Source of the DNA: Microbacterium sp. SORGH_AS_0428
GTDB taxonomy: Bacteria; Actinomycetota; Actinomycetes; Actinomycetales; Microbacteriaceae
Reading direction: 5' to 3'
NCBI RefSeq assembly: GCF_031453615.1
Contig: NZ_JAVIZT010000001.1
Span: forward strand, 2,790,001-2,854,000
Length of the DNA: 64,000 nucleotides
In this document: positions 33,875 to 43,320 of the stretch, piece by piece
Layout of the letters: the number at the start of each line of letters is the position of its first letter
Numbering within the stretch: position 1 is the first letter of the stretch
Notes under the pieces: generated by a model
The model's input: only the letters and a program-made list of their open reading frames with translations
Told to the model about the DNA's origin: nothing
Database searches by the model: none
Made by a program: the position numbers and the translations under genes

Positions 33875-34989
33875 CCGTGCCCCCGGGCGGCGCCGACACC
33901 ACGAGCGTGTCGACGCGGCTGCGAGAGCGCTTCGATCCGAGACCCGCGGTGTCCCGTGCCGTGACGGATCTGCCCGCCATCGCCCAGCTGACGGTGGCGG
34001 CGATGGGCGCCTACGTCTTCTCGCTGTTCGTGCTCGGACACTCGGCTCCCGTGCTCGCCGGTACGGTGGCGGTGTCGAGCCTCGGCCTCGTGCGCGACGC
34101 TCGGCCGCGGCGCGTGGCCGAGACGGTGGGCGGGATGCTCGTGGGCATCGTCATCTCCGAGATCCTCCTTCGCCTGGTGGGCCCCGGCTGGTGGCAGCTG
34201 GGCATCACCCTCGCGGTCGTCGTGTTCGTCGCCAGGGCGCTGTCGCCGCAGCCCGGCTTCGCCATCGCCGCGGCGATCCAGGGGCTCATCGTCCTGCTGT
34301 TCCCGATGGCGCCGACGGAGGCGTCATGGAGCCGTCTGGCGGACGGCGCGGTCGGCGGCGTCGCGGCGCTCCTGGTGACAGCCCTCGTGCCCCGCAATCC
34401 TCGTGCGGAGGTGCTGCGCGAGGCGAGGACCCTCTTCGCGGCGATCGATGACGCGACCGCGACCCTCATCCGTGCGCTCGAGGACGGGGACCGCTCGCGT
34501 GCGGAGCGCGCACTGGAGAAGGCCCGGGCGCTCGATCCGCTCGTGCGGGCCTGGCAGGAGTCGCTCGACTCGGCCGTCGCGGTCGCGCGCATCTCCCCGT
34601 TCCTGCGCAGGCGTCGCGCCGAGCTCGACCGATACCGCCGCGTCATGACGGCCACCGATCTCGCCGTGCGCAACCTCCGCGTCGTGGCGCGTCGATCCGG
34701 CTACCTGATCGACGACGGCGTGCCCCGTCCTGTCCCGGCCGACCTGCTGAGGTCGCTGGCGCGGGCCCTCGCGCTCGTGGGGGAGTCGCTCGACGACATC
34801 GCGCAGCAGATCCCCGCGCGCGAGGCGGCGCGGGCCGTCGCGCGCCACCTGGATCCGGCGCAGCTGGCGCCGGGCGCCTCCGCCGGTGAGCACAGCGTCA
34901 TCTCCGCCCTGCGCCCGTTCGCGGTCGATCTGCTCGTGGCGACCGGCCTCAGCGAAGACGAGGCGCGAGCCGCCATGCCCCGCATCTGA
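33871..34989 (+). CDS. FUSC-family (aromatic acid exporter-like) membrane protein
   Basis: 372 residues from a GTG overlapping the ygfZ stop (GTGA). The N-terminal half has about six membrane helices of the FUSC type (LTVAAMGAYVFSLFVLG, PVLAGTVAVSSLGLVRDARPRR, GGMLVGIVISEILLRLVG, LGITLAVVVFVARALS, GFAIAAAIQGLIVLLF). The C-terminal half is a long cytoplasmic helical domain (IDDATATLIRALEDGDRSRAERALEKARAL in two parts). Substrate is unknown. Its stop directly abuts the stop of the convergent methyltransferase gene. Confidence 0.82.
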   Translation: MTVPPGGADTTSVSTRLRERFDPRPAVSRAVTDLPAIAQLTVAAMGAYVFSLFVLGHSAPVLAGTVAVSSLGLVRDARPRRVAETVGGMLVGIVISEILLRLVGPGWWQLGITLAVVVFVARALSPQPGFAIAAAIQGLIVLLFPMAPTEASWSRLADGAVGGVAALLVTALVPRNPRAEVLREARTLFAAIDDATATLIRALEDGDRSRAERALEKARALDPLVRAWQESLDSAVAVARISPFLRRRRAELDRYRRVMTATDLAVRNLRVVARRSGYLIDDGVPRPVPADLLRSLARALALVGESLDDIAQQIPAREAARAVARHLDPAQLAPGASAGEHSVISALRPFAVDLLVATGLSEDEARAAMPRI

Positions 34990-35805
34990 TCATCGGGGCG
35001 CGACGCGCTCCCACGGCACCGTCAGCTCGCCCAGGCGCCACCGCGAACGCTGCCGGAGGGGCCAGCCGCCGGCCGCGAGCGCCGTGAGCGCCGCCTGCCA
35101 CCGCTGCGCGGGGGAGAACGTCGCCAGAGGCGCCGCGCGCGTCCACTCGGCATCCAGCGCGCGCAGCAGCTCGTGCACGCCCTCGCCCGGCACATTGCGG
35201 TGGATCAGCGCCTTCGGAAGACGCTCGGCCGCGATCGAGGGAAGCTCCAGACCGGTCAGCCGCAGCGAGATCGTCAGCGTGCGCGGGAGGGCGTCGGGCC
35301 CGATCTCCACCCACGTGCTGATGCGACCGAGCTCGTCGCACGTCCCCTCCACGAGGATCCCGCCCGCATCCAAGCGCGACGTCATCCGCTCCCACGCCGC
35401 CGGAACCTCATCCTCGTCGTACTGACGGAGCACGTTGAACGCGCGGATAATGCGCGGACGGTCCGGCAGCGGGATCTCGAAGCCGCCGCGGGCGAACGAG
35501 ACCCGCGCGTCGGGACGGAAGATCGTCGCCCCCTCGCGCACGCTCTCGAGCTGCGCGCGAGCACGGGTCACGCGTGCGGGATCGATCTCGAGACCGTACA
35601 CGCGCACATCCGGGCGGATGCGGTGCAGCCGTGCCTCGAGCTCCAGCGCGGTGACGCCGCTCGCACCGAACCCGAGATCCACCACGAGCGGTTCCGGCTC
35701 CGCGGTCCGCAGCGAGCGGTGGCGAGCGATCCACCTGTCCACCCGGCGGAGGCGGTTGGTACCCGTCGTGCCCCGGGTGATGCGACCCGACGGCGTAGGA
35801 CTCAT
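34990..35805 (-). CDS. Class I SAM-dependent methyltransferase-like protein
   Basis: 271 residues. The SAM-binding motif I is VVDLGFGASGVTALEL (residues ~41-56), then the acidic end of strand 2 in VYGLEIDPARV, and a later IIRAFNVLRQY strand. Substrate is unknown. The stop codons of this gene and the FUSC gene are immediately adjacent. Upstream, CATCAT lies 6 bp before the start, again suggesting a leaderless transcript. Confidence 0.8.
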   Translation of the reverse strand: MSPTPSGRITRGTTGTNRLRRVDRWIARHRSLRTAEPEPLVVDLGFGASGVTALELEARLHRIRPDVRVYGLEIDPARVTRARAQLESVREGATIFRPDARVSFARGGFEIPLPDRPRIIRAFNVLRQYDEDEVPAAWERMTSRLDAGGILVEGTCDELGRISTWVEIGPDALPRTLTISLRLTGLELPSIAAERLPKALIHRNVPGEGVHELLRALDAEWTRAAPLATFSPAQRWQAALTALAAGGWPLRQRSRWRLGELTVPWERVAPR

Positions 35806-35845
35806 GGCCCCATGATGCCAGCGTCGCGGTCGATATCATGGGCTC

Positions 35846-36592
35846 ATGACCACCCCTCACACCCTGATCCTGCTGCGCCACGGCCAAAGCCAGTGGAACG
35901 AGCTCAACCTCTTCACCGGATGGGTCGACGTGCGCCTGACCGACCAGGGCAAGGCCGAGGCCGCCCGCGGCGGCGAGCTGCTCGCCGAGGCAGGCCTGCT
36001 GCCCGATGTCGTCCACACGTCGCTGCTGAGCCGCGCGATCCAGACCGCCAACCTCGCGCTCGACGCCGCCGACCGCCTGTGGATCCCCGTCAAGCGCACC
36101 TGGCGCCTCAACGAGCGCCACTACGGCGCGCTGCAGGGCAAGGACAAGGCCGAGACCCTCGCCGAGTTCGGCCAGGAGCAGTTCATGCTGTGGCGTCGTT
36201 CGTTCGACGTTCCGCCGCCGCCGCTCGATGACGCATCCGAGTTCAGCCAGGTGAACGACCCGCGCTACGCCGGGATCGACGGCGAGGTGCCCCGCACCGA
36301 GTCGCTCAAGCTCGTGATCGACCGACTCCTGCCGTACTGGAGCGAGTCCATCGTCCCCGACCTCACCGCAGGCAAGACGGTGCTCGTCGCCGCCCACGGC
36401 AATTCGCTCCGCGGCTTGGTGAAGCACCTCGAGGGCATCAGCGACGACGACATCGCCGAGCTCAACATCCCCACCGGCATCCCGCTGGTGTATCGCCTCG
36501 ACGAGAACCTGCAGGCGCTGGGCAAGGGCGAGTACCTCGACCCCGAAGCAGCCGCGGCGGGCGCTGCCGCCGTCGCCAACCAGGGCAAGTAA
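35846..36592 (+). CDS. gpmA: 2,3-bisphosphoglycerate-dependent phosphoglycerate mutase
   Basis: 248 residues, the standard size. [18 protein letters not shown] carries the catalytic histidine (residue ~12), with [10 protein letters not shown] and the second histidine in [15 protein letters not shown]. It interconverts 3- and 2-phosphoglycerate in glycolysis. The -10-like TATCAT lies 6 bp before the ATG, so the mRNA is probably leaderless. A bidirectional terminator follows. Confidence 0.97.
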   Translation: MTTPHTLILLRHGQSQWNELNLFTGWVDVRLTDQGKAEAARGGELLAEAGLLPDVVHTSLLSRAIQTANLALDAADRLWIPVKRTWRLNERHYGALQGKDKAETLAEFGQEQFMLWRRSFDVPPPPLDDASEFSQVNDPRYAGIDGEVPRTESLKLVIDRLLPYWSESIVPDLTAGKTVLVAAHGNSLRGLVKHLEGISDDDIAELNIPTGIPLVYRLDENLQALGKGEYLDPEAAAAGAAAVANQGK

Positions 36593-36595
36593 GCA

Positions 36596-36644
36596 CACAC
36601 AGGAGGGGTCCGGATGCGTGACGCATCCGGACCCCTCCTGTGTG
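36596..36644. terminator. Bidirectional terminator between gpmA and phoU
   Basis: Perfectly complementary arms of 23 bp (36596-36618 and 36622-36644) centred on GTGAC, with CACACAGGAGG as the left end. It lies between two convergent genes and can serve both. Confidence 0.9.
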
Positions 36645-36651
36645 CTCCGGG

Positions 36652-37320
36652 TCAGATCTGGGGTTCGGCCTCGGGCTGCGGGGCCCAGTCGCCCGTCGCG
36701 AGGTAGACGATCTTCTTCGCGACCGAGACCGCGTGGTCGCCGAAACGCTCGTGGTAGCGGCTGGCCAGCGTGGCGTCGACCGTCGCGGCAGCCTCGCCCT
36801 GCCAGGACTCGCTGAGGACCTTCTCGAAGACGCTGACATGCAGCTCGTCGAGCTTGTCGTCCTCGTTGCGCAGCTGCTCCGCCAGATCCAGGTCGCGTGT
36901 GCGCAGCAGCTCGGTGAGCTTGCGCGCCACGTCCACGTCGATCTCGCCCATCTTGGTGAAGGTGCCCTTCAGGCCCTTCGGGATGGCGCGGTCGGGGAAG
37001 CGCATGCGGGTCAGCTGTGCGATGTGCTCGGCGATGTCGCCCATGCGCTCGAGCGAGGCGCTGATGCGCAGCGCCGAGACGACGGTGCGCAGGTCGCTCG
37101 CGACGGGCTGCTGGCGCGCCAGGATGTCGATGGCCAGCTCGTCGAGCTCGATCGCCTTGTCATCGATGACCGAGTCGTTGTCGATGACCTCTTCGGCGAG
37201 CGCGACGTCGCTCGTGCCGAACGCCCTCGTCGCCTTCTCGATGGCCTCGGTGACGAGCTCGGAGATCTCGACGAGCCGGACACGGACCTCATCGAGGGAC
37301 TGCTGGAAAACCTCGCGCAT
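36652..37320 (-). CDS. phoU: Phosphate-signalling protein PhoU
   Basis: 222 residues with two PhoU three-helix repeats (MREVFQQSLDEVRVRLVEIS and MRFPDRAIPKGLKGTFTKMG regions) and the metal-binding type E/DxxxD positions in ERMGDIAEHIAQL and ERFGDHAVSVAKKI. It relays the state of the Pst transporter to the SenX3-RegX3 system, which is encoded divergently here. The shared 168-bp region contains GTTAACG- and AGTGAAT-like sequences that could be weak RegX3 sites. Confidence 0.96.
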   Translation of the reverse strand: MREVFQQSLDEVRVRLVEISELVTEAIEKATRAFGTSDVALAEEVIDNDSVIDDKAIELDELAIDILARQQPVASDLRTVVSALRISASLERMGDIAEHIAQLTRMRFPDRAIPKGLKGTFTKMGEIDVDVARKLTELLRTRDLDLAEQLRNEDDKLDELHVSVFEKVLSESWQGEAAATVDATLASRYHERFGDHAVSVAKKIVYLATGDWAPQPEAEPQI

Positions 37321-37488
37321 GAAACAGGCACCTTCCTGGGGTGATCGTGGGCGGCACGGGACGGGCCCGGGCGATTCTCGCCGTCGAAGGTTAACGAACG
37401 GTGCCGCGGGAGTGAATGTTACCTGCGGTACCGCCCCGGGAGCCGCCGGAGACGGGGTGCGGGTTCAGCATCCATTTACGCTGGAGCC

Positions 37489-38722
37489 ATGAACTCGTCG
37501 CAGCTCGCGCTGCTGGCCCTGGTCATGGGCGTCGTCCTCGGGGCGTCGATCACCCTTCTGATCATCGGCGCGATGCGGGCGCGGGCGCGCGTCGAGGCGC
37601 GCAACTCGACGGCCGTTCCGGAGGGCGTGCCGGACGTCTTGGCCGCGATGGACGACAGCGCCCTCGTGGTGGACGGTTCGGGAACGGTGCGCGCCGCATC
37701 CGCATCCGCCGAGGCCTTCGGCATCCACGTCGACGAGGTCGTGCCCGACGATCGCATCCGCGAGCTCGCACGCGCGGTGCGCGCGGGAGGGATCAGCACC
37801 GCGAGCCTGACGCTGCGCCGCTCCTCCTCGCCCGCGGAGCCCCGTCTCGTCTCTGCCCGGGCGACGACCATCTCGCCCAAGCTCGTGCTCGTCGTCATCC
37901 GCGACATCACCGAGCGTGAGCGGGTCGAGCAGATGCGCCGCGATTTCGTCGCGAACACCTCCCACGAGCTGAAGACGCCCGTGGGAGCGGTGAGTCTGCT
38001 CGCGGAGGCGAATCGAGTCGGCGGCGGACGATCCCGCGCAGGTGCGCATCTTCGCCGGCCGCCTGAGCGCCGAGGCGCAGCGGCTGGCCTCCCTGACCTC
38101 TCGCGTCATGAACCTCTCGCGGCTGCAGTCGGCGGACGAGCTCGCCGAGGTCGGCGACGTGTCGGTGGACTCCGTCGTCACCGCCGCGATCGAGGCGCAC
38201 GCGCTGGCCGCCGGCTCCTCCGGGGTCACGGTCGTCCGGGGCGGCACACGGGGTCTGTATGTGCGCGGCGACACGCAGATCCTCACCGAGGCGCTCGGCA
38301 ACCTGGTGGCCAACGCGATCGCGTACTCGCCCAGCGGGTCGAGTGTCGGCATCGGCGTGAAGCAGGTGCACAACTCCGTCGAGATCGCGGTCACCGACCG
38401 GGGCATCGGCATCTCCGAGGCCGATCAGCAACGCGTCTTCGAGCGGTTCTTCCGCTCGGACCAGGCACGCTCCCGCCGCACCGGCGGTACGGGGCTGGGG
38501 CTGTCGATCGTGAAGCACGCCGTTCAGCGGCACGGCGGCGAGGTCCGCGTGTGGTCACGTGTCGGACGCGGCTCGACCTTCACCATCCAGCTTCCGATCG
38601 CGATGCCGCCGGACGACCTCGAGGCAGTGACGCCCCGCGGCCGGCGTCGTCCCAAGAAGACCAAGAAGACCCCCGCCGCGACCTCTGCCGCGGCACCGAA
38701 TCCGAACGGAGTCACCGAATGA
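37489..38722 (+). pseudogene. senX3: Sensor histidine kinase SenX3, frameshifted as written
   Basis: The N-terminal part has one membrane helix (LALLALVMGVVLGASITLLII), a PAS-like region and the H-box FVANTSHELKTPVGAVSLL, then goes out of frame. The +1 shift is at about 38011, where GCGAATCGAG should read GCGATCGAG. Downstream the other frame gives MRIFAGRLSAEAQRLASLT, N-box LGNLVANAIAYSP, DRGIGIS, FERFFR and GTGLGLSI. The kinase would phosphorylate RegX3 under phosphate limitation. Two more frameshifts follow within 3.5 kb, so I suspect sequence error. TACGCT lies 6 bp before the ATG. Confidence 0.88.
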
Positions 38723-39402
38723 CCCGCGTCCTGATCGTCGAGGACGAGCCCGACCTCGCCGACCCGCTTGCCTACCTGCTTCGCAGGGAGGGGTTCGAGG
38801 TCGAGATCGCCGAAGACGGCGCCGTCGCGCTCTCCGCTTTCCGTGAGCGCGGTGCCGACATCGTGCTGCTCGACCTCATGCTGCCCGGCATGCCGGGCAC
38901 CGAGGTGTGCCGGCAGATCCGCACCGTCTCGTCCGTGCCGATCATCATGCTGACCGCCAAGGACAGCGAGGTCGACATCGTCGTGGGGCTGGAGCTCGGC
39001 GCCGACGACTACGTCACCAAGCCGTACTCGGCCCGCGAGCTCCTGGCGCGGATGCGGGCGGTGCTGCGCCGCTTCGCCCAGGTGGAGGCCGACCTCGACG
39101 AGCGCGTCCTCCAGGGCGGAAGGGTGACGCTCGACATCGACCGCCACACCGTGACCGTGGGCGGCGAAGAGATCAACATGCCGCTCAAGGAGTTCGAACT
39201 CCTCGAGGTGCTGATGCGCAACGCCGGTCGAGTGCTGACTCGCGGGCAGCTCATCGACCGCGTGTGGGGCACCGACTACTTCGGCGACACGAAGACCCTG
39301 GACGTGCACATCAAACGCATCCGGTCGCGTATCGAGGAGAACCCGAGCGACCCGGTCATGCTGGTGACCGTCCGCGGACTCGGGTACCGGTTCGAGGCCT
39401 GA
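38719..39402 (+). CDS. regX3: Response regulator RegX3 (OmpR family)
   Basis: 227 residues. The receiver has VEDEPDL, the phospho-acceptor Asp in DIVLLDLMLPG and the lysine in YVTKPYSARELLAR. The winged-helix domain ends with RVWGTDYFGDTKTLDVHIKRIR and VRGLGYRFEA. It overlaps the kinase gene by 4 bp (ATGA). By homology it activates phosphate-starvation genes such as pst from GTTCACC-type sites, which are present upstream of pstS in this window. Confidence 0.95.
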   Translation: MTRVLIVEDEPDLADPLAYLLRREGFEVEIAEDGAVALSAFRERGADIVLLDLMLPGMPGTEVCRQIRTVSSVPIIMLTAKDSEVDIVVGLELGADDYVTKPYSARELLARMRAVLRRFAQVEADLDERVLQGGRVTLDIDRHTVTVGGEEINMPLKEFELLEVLMRNAGRVLTRGQLIDRVWGTDYFGDTKTLDVHIKRIRSRIEENPSDPVMLVTVRGLGYRFEA

Positions 39403-39412
39403 GTCGACGACG

Positions 39413-39444
39413 AAGGGCGGGGCACCCGGAGGTGTCCCGCCCTT
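39413..39444. terminator. Terminator between regX3 and the lipoprotein gene
   Basis: A 14-bp stem (39413-39426 with 39431-39444, beginning AAGGGCGGG) with one G-U pair and loop CGGA, between two convergent genes. Confidence 0.85.
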
Positions 39445-39459
39445 TCGTGTGCGCTTCGC

Positions 39460-39930
39460 TCAGGGAACGAGCGGCGCCAGGTAGTCGAGGTCGCCGTTGA
39501 GGACGGGGATCTCCACGCGGGCCCCCTCGCCGTCGCCGGACTGGAAGAAGATCGGCACGGTCGAGCCGGGGCGGGCGCCGAGGTCCTCGATGAGCAGCGG
39601 ATCGGTGTCCTCGGTGCCGAGGCTCAGCGTGTCTCCGGCGGGAACGCGCACGGTCAGCTTGACCGCGTTCTCGCCGACCTCGAGGTTCAGCACCTGCGAG
39701 GAGTCGCTCTCGTTCACGATCGCGGCGACGAAGTTGCCCTCGGTGCCCTCGTCGTTGGCCACGATGAGGGCGTTGCGCACGGCGAGCGGCCCGCTCGAAG
39801 CCGGCACGTTGAGCCCATCGGCGGGGGAGTACTGGATCGTCGTGCTCTGCGGTGAGAGCATGGCGCAGCCGCTCGTTCCCAGTGCGACAGCAGCCGCCAC
39901 GACGACGGACGCGATCAGGCGCGTTTTCAC
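39460..39930 (-). CDS. Putative lipoprotein conserved next to carD
   Basis: 156 residues. The signal peptide [20 protein letters not shown] leads to the lipobox GTSGC. The mature part is beta-rich ([27 protein letters not shown] split around [22 protein letters not shown]), reminiscent of copper-chaperone-like or immunoglobulin-like surface domains found near carD in other actinobacteria, but no metal-binding Met/His motif is visible. It is anchored to the outer face of the membrane; role unknown. Confidence 0.75.
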   Translation of the reverse strand: MKTRLIASVVVAAAVALGTSGCAMLSPQSTTIQYSPADGLNVPASSGPLAVRNALIVANDEGTEGNFVAAIVNESDSSQVLNLEVGENAVKLTVRVPAGDTLSLGTEDTDPLLIEDLGARPGSTVPIFFQSGDGEGARVEIPVLNGDLDYLAPLVP

Positions 39931-40174
39931 GGTTCCTCCCGGTTGCAGACGGCTTCTCCAGCATTCTACGGGGTCGCGCCCGCACCTCCCGTTCCGCGCC
40001 CGACTCGGGCGTCTCGGTCCATGCCCCTCCCGCGACGCAGCGCGGGGGATGGGGGCACGCGGGGGTCGCGCGCGGTCACGCGTGCGCGCGGATCAAGAGG
40101 TGGGGCGTGAGGGCGCGAACCCTAGCGCATCCGGCCCTGTGGTATCCTGGTCGTTGCCGAAAGGACATAACTCC

Positions 40175-40658
40175 ATGCTTTTTGAGGTTGGCGAAACGGT
40201 CGTCTATCCGCACCACGGTGCCGCGACCATCATCGAGGTCAAGGAACGCGTCATCAAGGGCGAGACCAAGAAGTACTTGAAGCTCAACGTCACCCAAGGC
40301 GATCTGGTCATCGAGGTTCCGGCCGACAACGTCGACCTCGTGGGTGTGCGCGACGTGATCGGCAAGGACGGTCTCGAGCGCGTCTTCGAGGTTCTGCGCG
40401 CTCCCTTCACCGAGGAGCCGACCAACTGGTCGCGCCGTTACAAGGCGAACCTCGAGAAGCTCGCTTCGGGCGATGTGATCAAGGTCAGCGAGGTCGTGCG
40501 CGACCTGTGGCGGCCGCGACCAGGACCGCGGTCTGTCCGCGGGTGAGAAGCGCATGCTCGCCAAGGCCAAGCAGATCCTCGTGTCCGAGCTCGCGCTCGC
40601 CGAGAAGACGGACGAAGAGAAGGCCAGCGTCCTGCTCGAAGAGGTCCTCGCCAGCTGA
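40175..40658 (+). pseudogene. carD: CarD-family transcription regulator, frameshifted as written
   Basis: The first 113 codons give the CarD RNA-polymerase interaction domain ([19 protein letters not shown]) and continue to SEVVRDLWR. An extra C near 40511-40516 (CGGCCGCGAC where CGGCGCGAC is expected) then shifts the frame. The remaining frame would read [20 protein letters not shown] to the TGA at 40658, giving a 160-residue protein, the normal length. CarD stabilises the open promoter complex at many promoters and is usually essential in actinobacteria, so an intact gene is expected in the living cell. Confidence 0.9.
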
Positions 40659-40672
40659 CGAAAGGCGCCTTC

Positions 40673-41874
40673 GTGCCTCAGCCCGTGCCGAGCATCGCGG
40701 TCGTGGTCGTCGCCGGCGGCTCCGGTACCCGTCTCGGTGAAGATGTTCCCAAGGCGTTCGTGGGAATCGACGCGAAGACGATGCTGCGTCACGCCCTCGA
40801 CGGTGTCTTCCGCAGCGGACTCGACGCCCAGGTGGTCGTCGTCGCCCCCGCTGACCGCACGGGCGAGGCCCTGACGGAGGCGCTCGCCGCCGCCGGGGAT
40901 GCCCGGGAGCGCGTGAGCGTCGTATCGGGCGGCGACACCCGTCAGAAGTCGGTCGCCGCGGGCCTCGCGGCGCTCTGGGGCGACGTCGAGATCGTGCTCG
41001 TGCACGACGCGGCGCGTGCGCTGACACCGCCCGAGGTCTTCACCCGGATCGTGGCGGCCGTCGAACGGACCGGGTGGGGGGCAGTTCCCGTCCTTCCCGT
41101 GGTCGACACGATCAAACGCGTCGACGGCGATGAGATCATCGGCGTGGTCGATCGTTCCGAACTGGGGGCGGCGCAGACCCCGCAGGGATTCCGGCGCGAC
41201 GTCCTGAGTGCGGCCTACGCCGTCGCCGACTCCGAGTTCACGGATGATGCCGCGCTCGTCGCCGCGGCGGGTCACCGTATCGCGGCCGTCGCGGGCGATG
41301 CGCTCGGCTTCAAGATCACGCATCCCGCTGACCTCGAGCGCGCACGCGCACTTCTGACGCCGGCCACCGAGCACCCGGTGCACCTGCAGCAGCCGGCACC
41401 CGCGCCGCGCGTGGGCGTCGGAACCGATGTCCACGCCTTCGCCGGAGACGGGGAACTGTGGCTCGCGGGACTGCGGTGGCCGGGCGAGCCGTCCCTGTCC
41501 GGCCACTCGGACGGGGGGATGCGGTCGCCCACGCGGTCGTCGACGCCGTGCTGGCGGCGGCGGGCCTCGGCGACATCGGTACGCACTTCGGCGTCGACCG
41601 CCCCGAGTACGCGAACGCGCACGCCGATGCGTTCCTCGCACGCACCCGCGCCCTGGTGGGCGAGGCAGGGTGGGTGATCGGCAACGTGTCGGTACAGGTC
41701 CAGACCACCCGTCCGCGGTTCGCGCCTCGGCGTCGCGAGGCGGAGGCCGTCCTGAGCGAAGCACTGGGCGCCCCCGTGTCCGTCTCGGCCACGACGACCG
41801 ACGGGCTCGGCTTCGAGGGGCGTGGCGAGGGCGTCTTCGCCGTCGCCGTCGCGATGCTGCTTCCCGCGCAGTGA
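40673..41874 (+). pseudogene. ispDF: Bifunctional IspD-IspF (MEP pathway), frameshifted as written
   Basis: The N-terminal IspD domain ([37 protein letters not shown]) forms CDP-methylerythritol. The C-terminal IspF domain (GVGTDVHAF with metal ligands Asp and His) cyclises its phosphorylated product. The frame breaks in the IspF motif GHSDG at a run of six G (about 41513-41518); the expected [15 protein letters not shown] needs four. The other frame continues [20 protein letters not shown] to the stop. Fusion of IspD and IspF is common. Loss of this essential isoprenoid step is implausible, so sequence error is likely. Start GTG. Confidence 0.9.
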
Positions 41875-41878
41875 CCGT

Positions 41879-42343
41879 TCAGACCGCCCGCGTGAAGTAG
41901 AGCGACAGCGGGTCGTCGCGGTAGTCGGCGAACGGCCCGCAGCGGAGGAAGCCCTCGCTCTCGTAGAGGCGTACCGCGGGAACGAACTCCGGTGTGCTGC
42001 CGGTCTCGAGCCACACGCTCGTCAGGCCCATCGTCGCCGCTTCGGCGAGGATGTGGCGGAGCATCCCGCGACCGACGCCCGTCCCGCGGAAGGCGTCGGC
42101 GACCCGCATGGACTTCAGCTCGCCGCGGTCGTCACCCCACCGCTTGAGAGCGCCGATGCCGGCGAGCTCGCCGTCGGACCACGCAGACCAGAAGGTGACG
42201 TCGGGGCTGCTCAACCCCGTGGCGTCCAGCGCGTGCACGCTCTCGGCGGGCGTGCCGGCGTGCATGGCGGCGAGGTGCGAGACCACGAGATCGTGCGCTG
42301 CGCCGCGGGTCGGGTCGTCGAGGCGGTAATCGAGCATGGTCAT
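41879..42343 (-). CDS. GNAT-family N-acetyltransferase
   Basis: 154 residues. The acetyl-CoA loop is MRVADAFRGTGVGRGMLRHIL (R-G-T-G-V-G-R-G), preceded by GIGALKRWGDDRGELKS and followed by LTSVWLETGS and AVRLYESEGF, a typical PhnO/YafP-like arrangement. The ATG at 42343 follows GAAGG and overlaps the EamA transporter stop (ATGA), so the two are coupled. Substrate is unknown; pairing with a drug/metabolite transporter suggests modification of an exported small molecule. Confidence 0.88.
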   Translation of the reverse strand: MTMLDYRLDDPTRGAAHDLVVSHLAAMHAGTPAESVHALDATGLSSPDVTFWSAWSDGELAGIGALKRWGDDRGELKSMRVADAFRGTGVGRGMLRHILAEAATMGLTSVWLETGSTPEFVPAVRLYESEGFLRCGPFADYRDDPLSLYFTRAV

Positions 42344-43257
42344 CCTTCGAGGGGGAACGGTTCGGGGTCTCGTCGGCGGGAGCCCCAGGCCAGCACGACG
42401 AGACCGACGGTGAGCACGGCGATGCCGATGAGGGATGCGGCGCCGAGGTGCTCCCCGAGCACGACGAGCCCGAGCAGGGTGGCGGTGATGGGCTCGGCGA
42501 GGGTCAGCGTCGCCGCGGTCGCGGCGGTGAGGCGTTGCAGGCCCCAGGTGAACAGCGTGTAGGCGACAGCGATGGTCGCGAGTCCCAGCCAGAGCGCGAC
42601 GGCGATGCCGCCGGGTTCGGCGAGCCAGCTGAAGGAGGCGAACGGGAGCATGAAGAGGGCGCTCAGCGCCGACCCGGCGCCCATGGCGCCGGCGACCGTG
42701 AAGGGATCCCACCCGGTCGACATCAACCGGCGCTGCGCGTTGGCGAAGACGGCGAACGCCGCGCCGGCGCCCAATGACCCGAGCACGCCGAGGGGATCGG
42801 CCGAACCGGAGCCGCCGCCGGCGAAGGCCAGCAGCGCGACCCCGATCGTGGCGAGCGTCGTCGCCGCGAGCCACGTGGGGCGGGGGAGGCGCCGGGTGAT
42901 CGCCCATTCGATGAGTCCCGCCATGACCGGCGCGGATCCGAGCGCGATCACGGTGCCCACGGCGACGCCGCCGCGCGCCGTGCCCAGGAAGAACAGCGGC
43001 TGGTACGCCGCAAGGCAGATGCCGGTCAATGCCATGAGCACGAGAGCGCGCGCCGTCAGCGGGGGAGTCGTGGCTGCGCTCGCGCGTCGGTGCCGGCGGG
43101 CGAGGGCGAAGCCGATCACCGCCAGCGCGGTGCCGCCGATGAGCAGACGCACCGCTCCGACGCCGAGGGGCGTCGTCCCGTCGGGACCCAGCGCCTGCGA
43201 GGTGCCCGTCGTGCCGAACAGCACGGCCGCAGCGAGGACGGCGAACACGGGCAGCAT
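42340..43257 (-). CDS. EamA/DMT-superfamily transporter
   Basis: 305 residues with ten predicted membrane helices in two EamA repeats (MLPVFAVLAAAVLFGTTGTS at the start; LGSLGAGAAFAVFANAQRR and LAEPITATLLGLVVLGEHLG in the second). The last is the characteristic EPxxxxxxxxxxLGE motif. It probably exports amino acids or other metabolites. Translationally coupled to the downstream acetyltransferase and divergent from cysS (63 bp between starts). Confidence 0.9.
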   Translation of the reverse strand: MLPVFAVLAAAVLFGTTGTSQALGPDGTTPLGVGAVRLLIGGTALAVIGFALARRHRRASAATTPPLTARALVLMALTGICLAAYQPLFFLGTARGGVAVGTVIALGSAPVMAGLIEWAITRRLPRPTWLAATTLATIGVALLAFAGGGSGSADPLGVLGSLGAGAAFAVFANAQRRLMSTGWDPFTVAGAMGAGSALSALFMLPFASFSWLAEPGGIAVALWLGLATIAVAYTLFTWGLQRLTAATAATLTLAEPITATLLGLVVLGEHLGAASLIGIAVLTVGLVVLAWGSRRRDPEPFPLEG

Positions 43258-43320
43258 CCTCCCTTTCTACCGTCGTCATGTGTCGGGGTGGTGACGCAGC
43301 CCCGCCGGTAGGCTGGTGGA

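Noticed and set aside
40700..41880. True loss of ispF and carD in this organism
   Set aside because: Both continue perfectly in another frame and both are normally essential; error is the simpler explanation.
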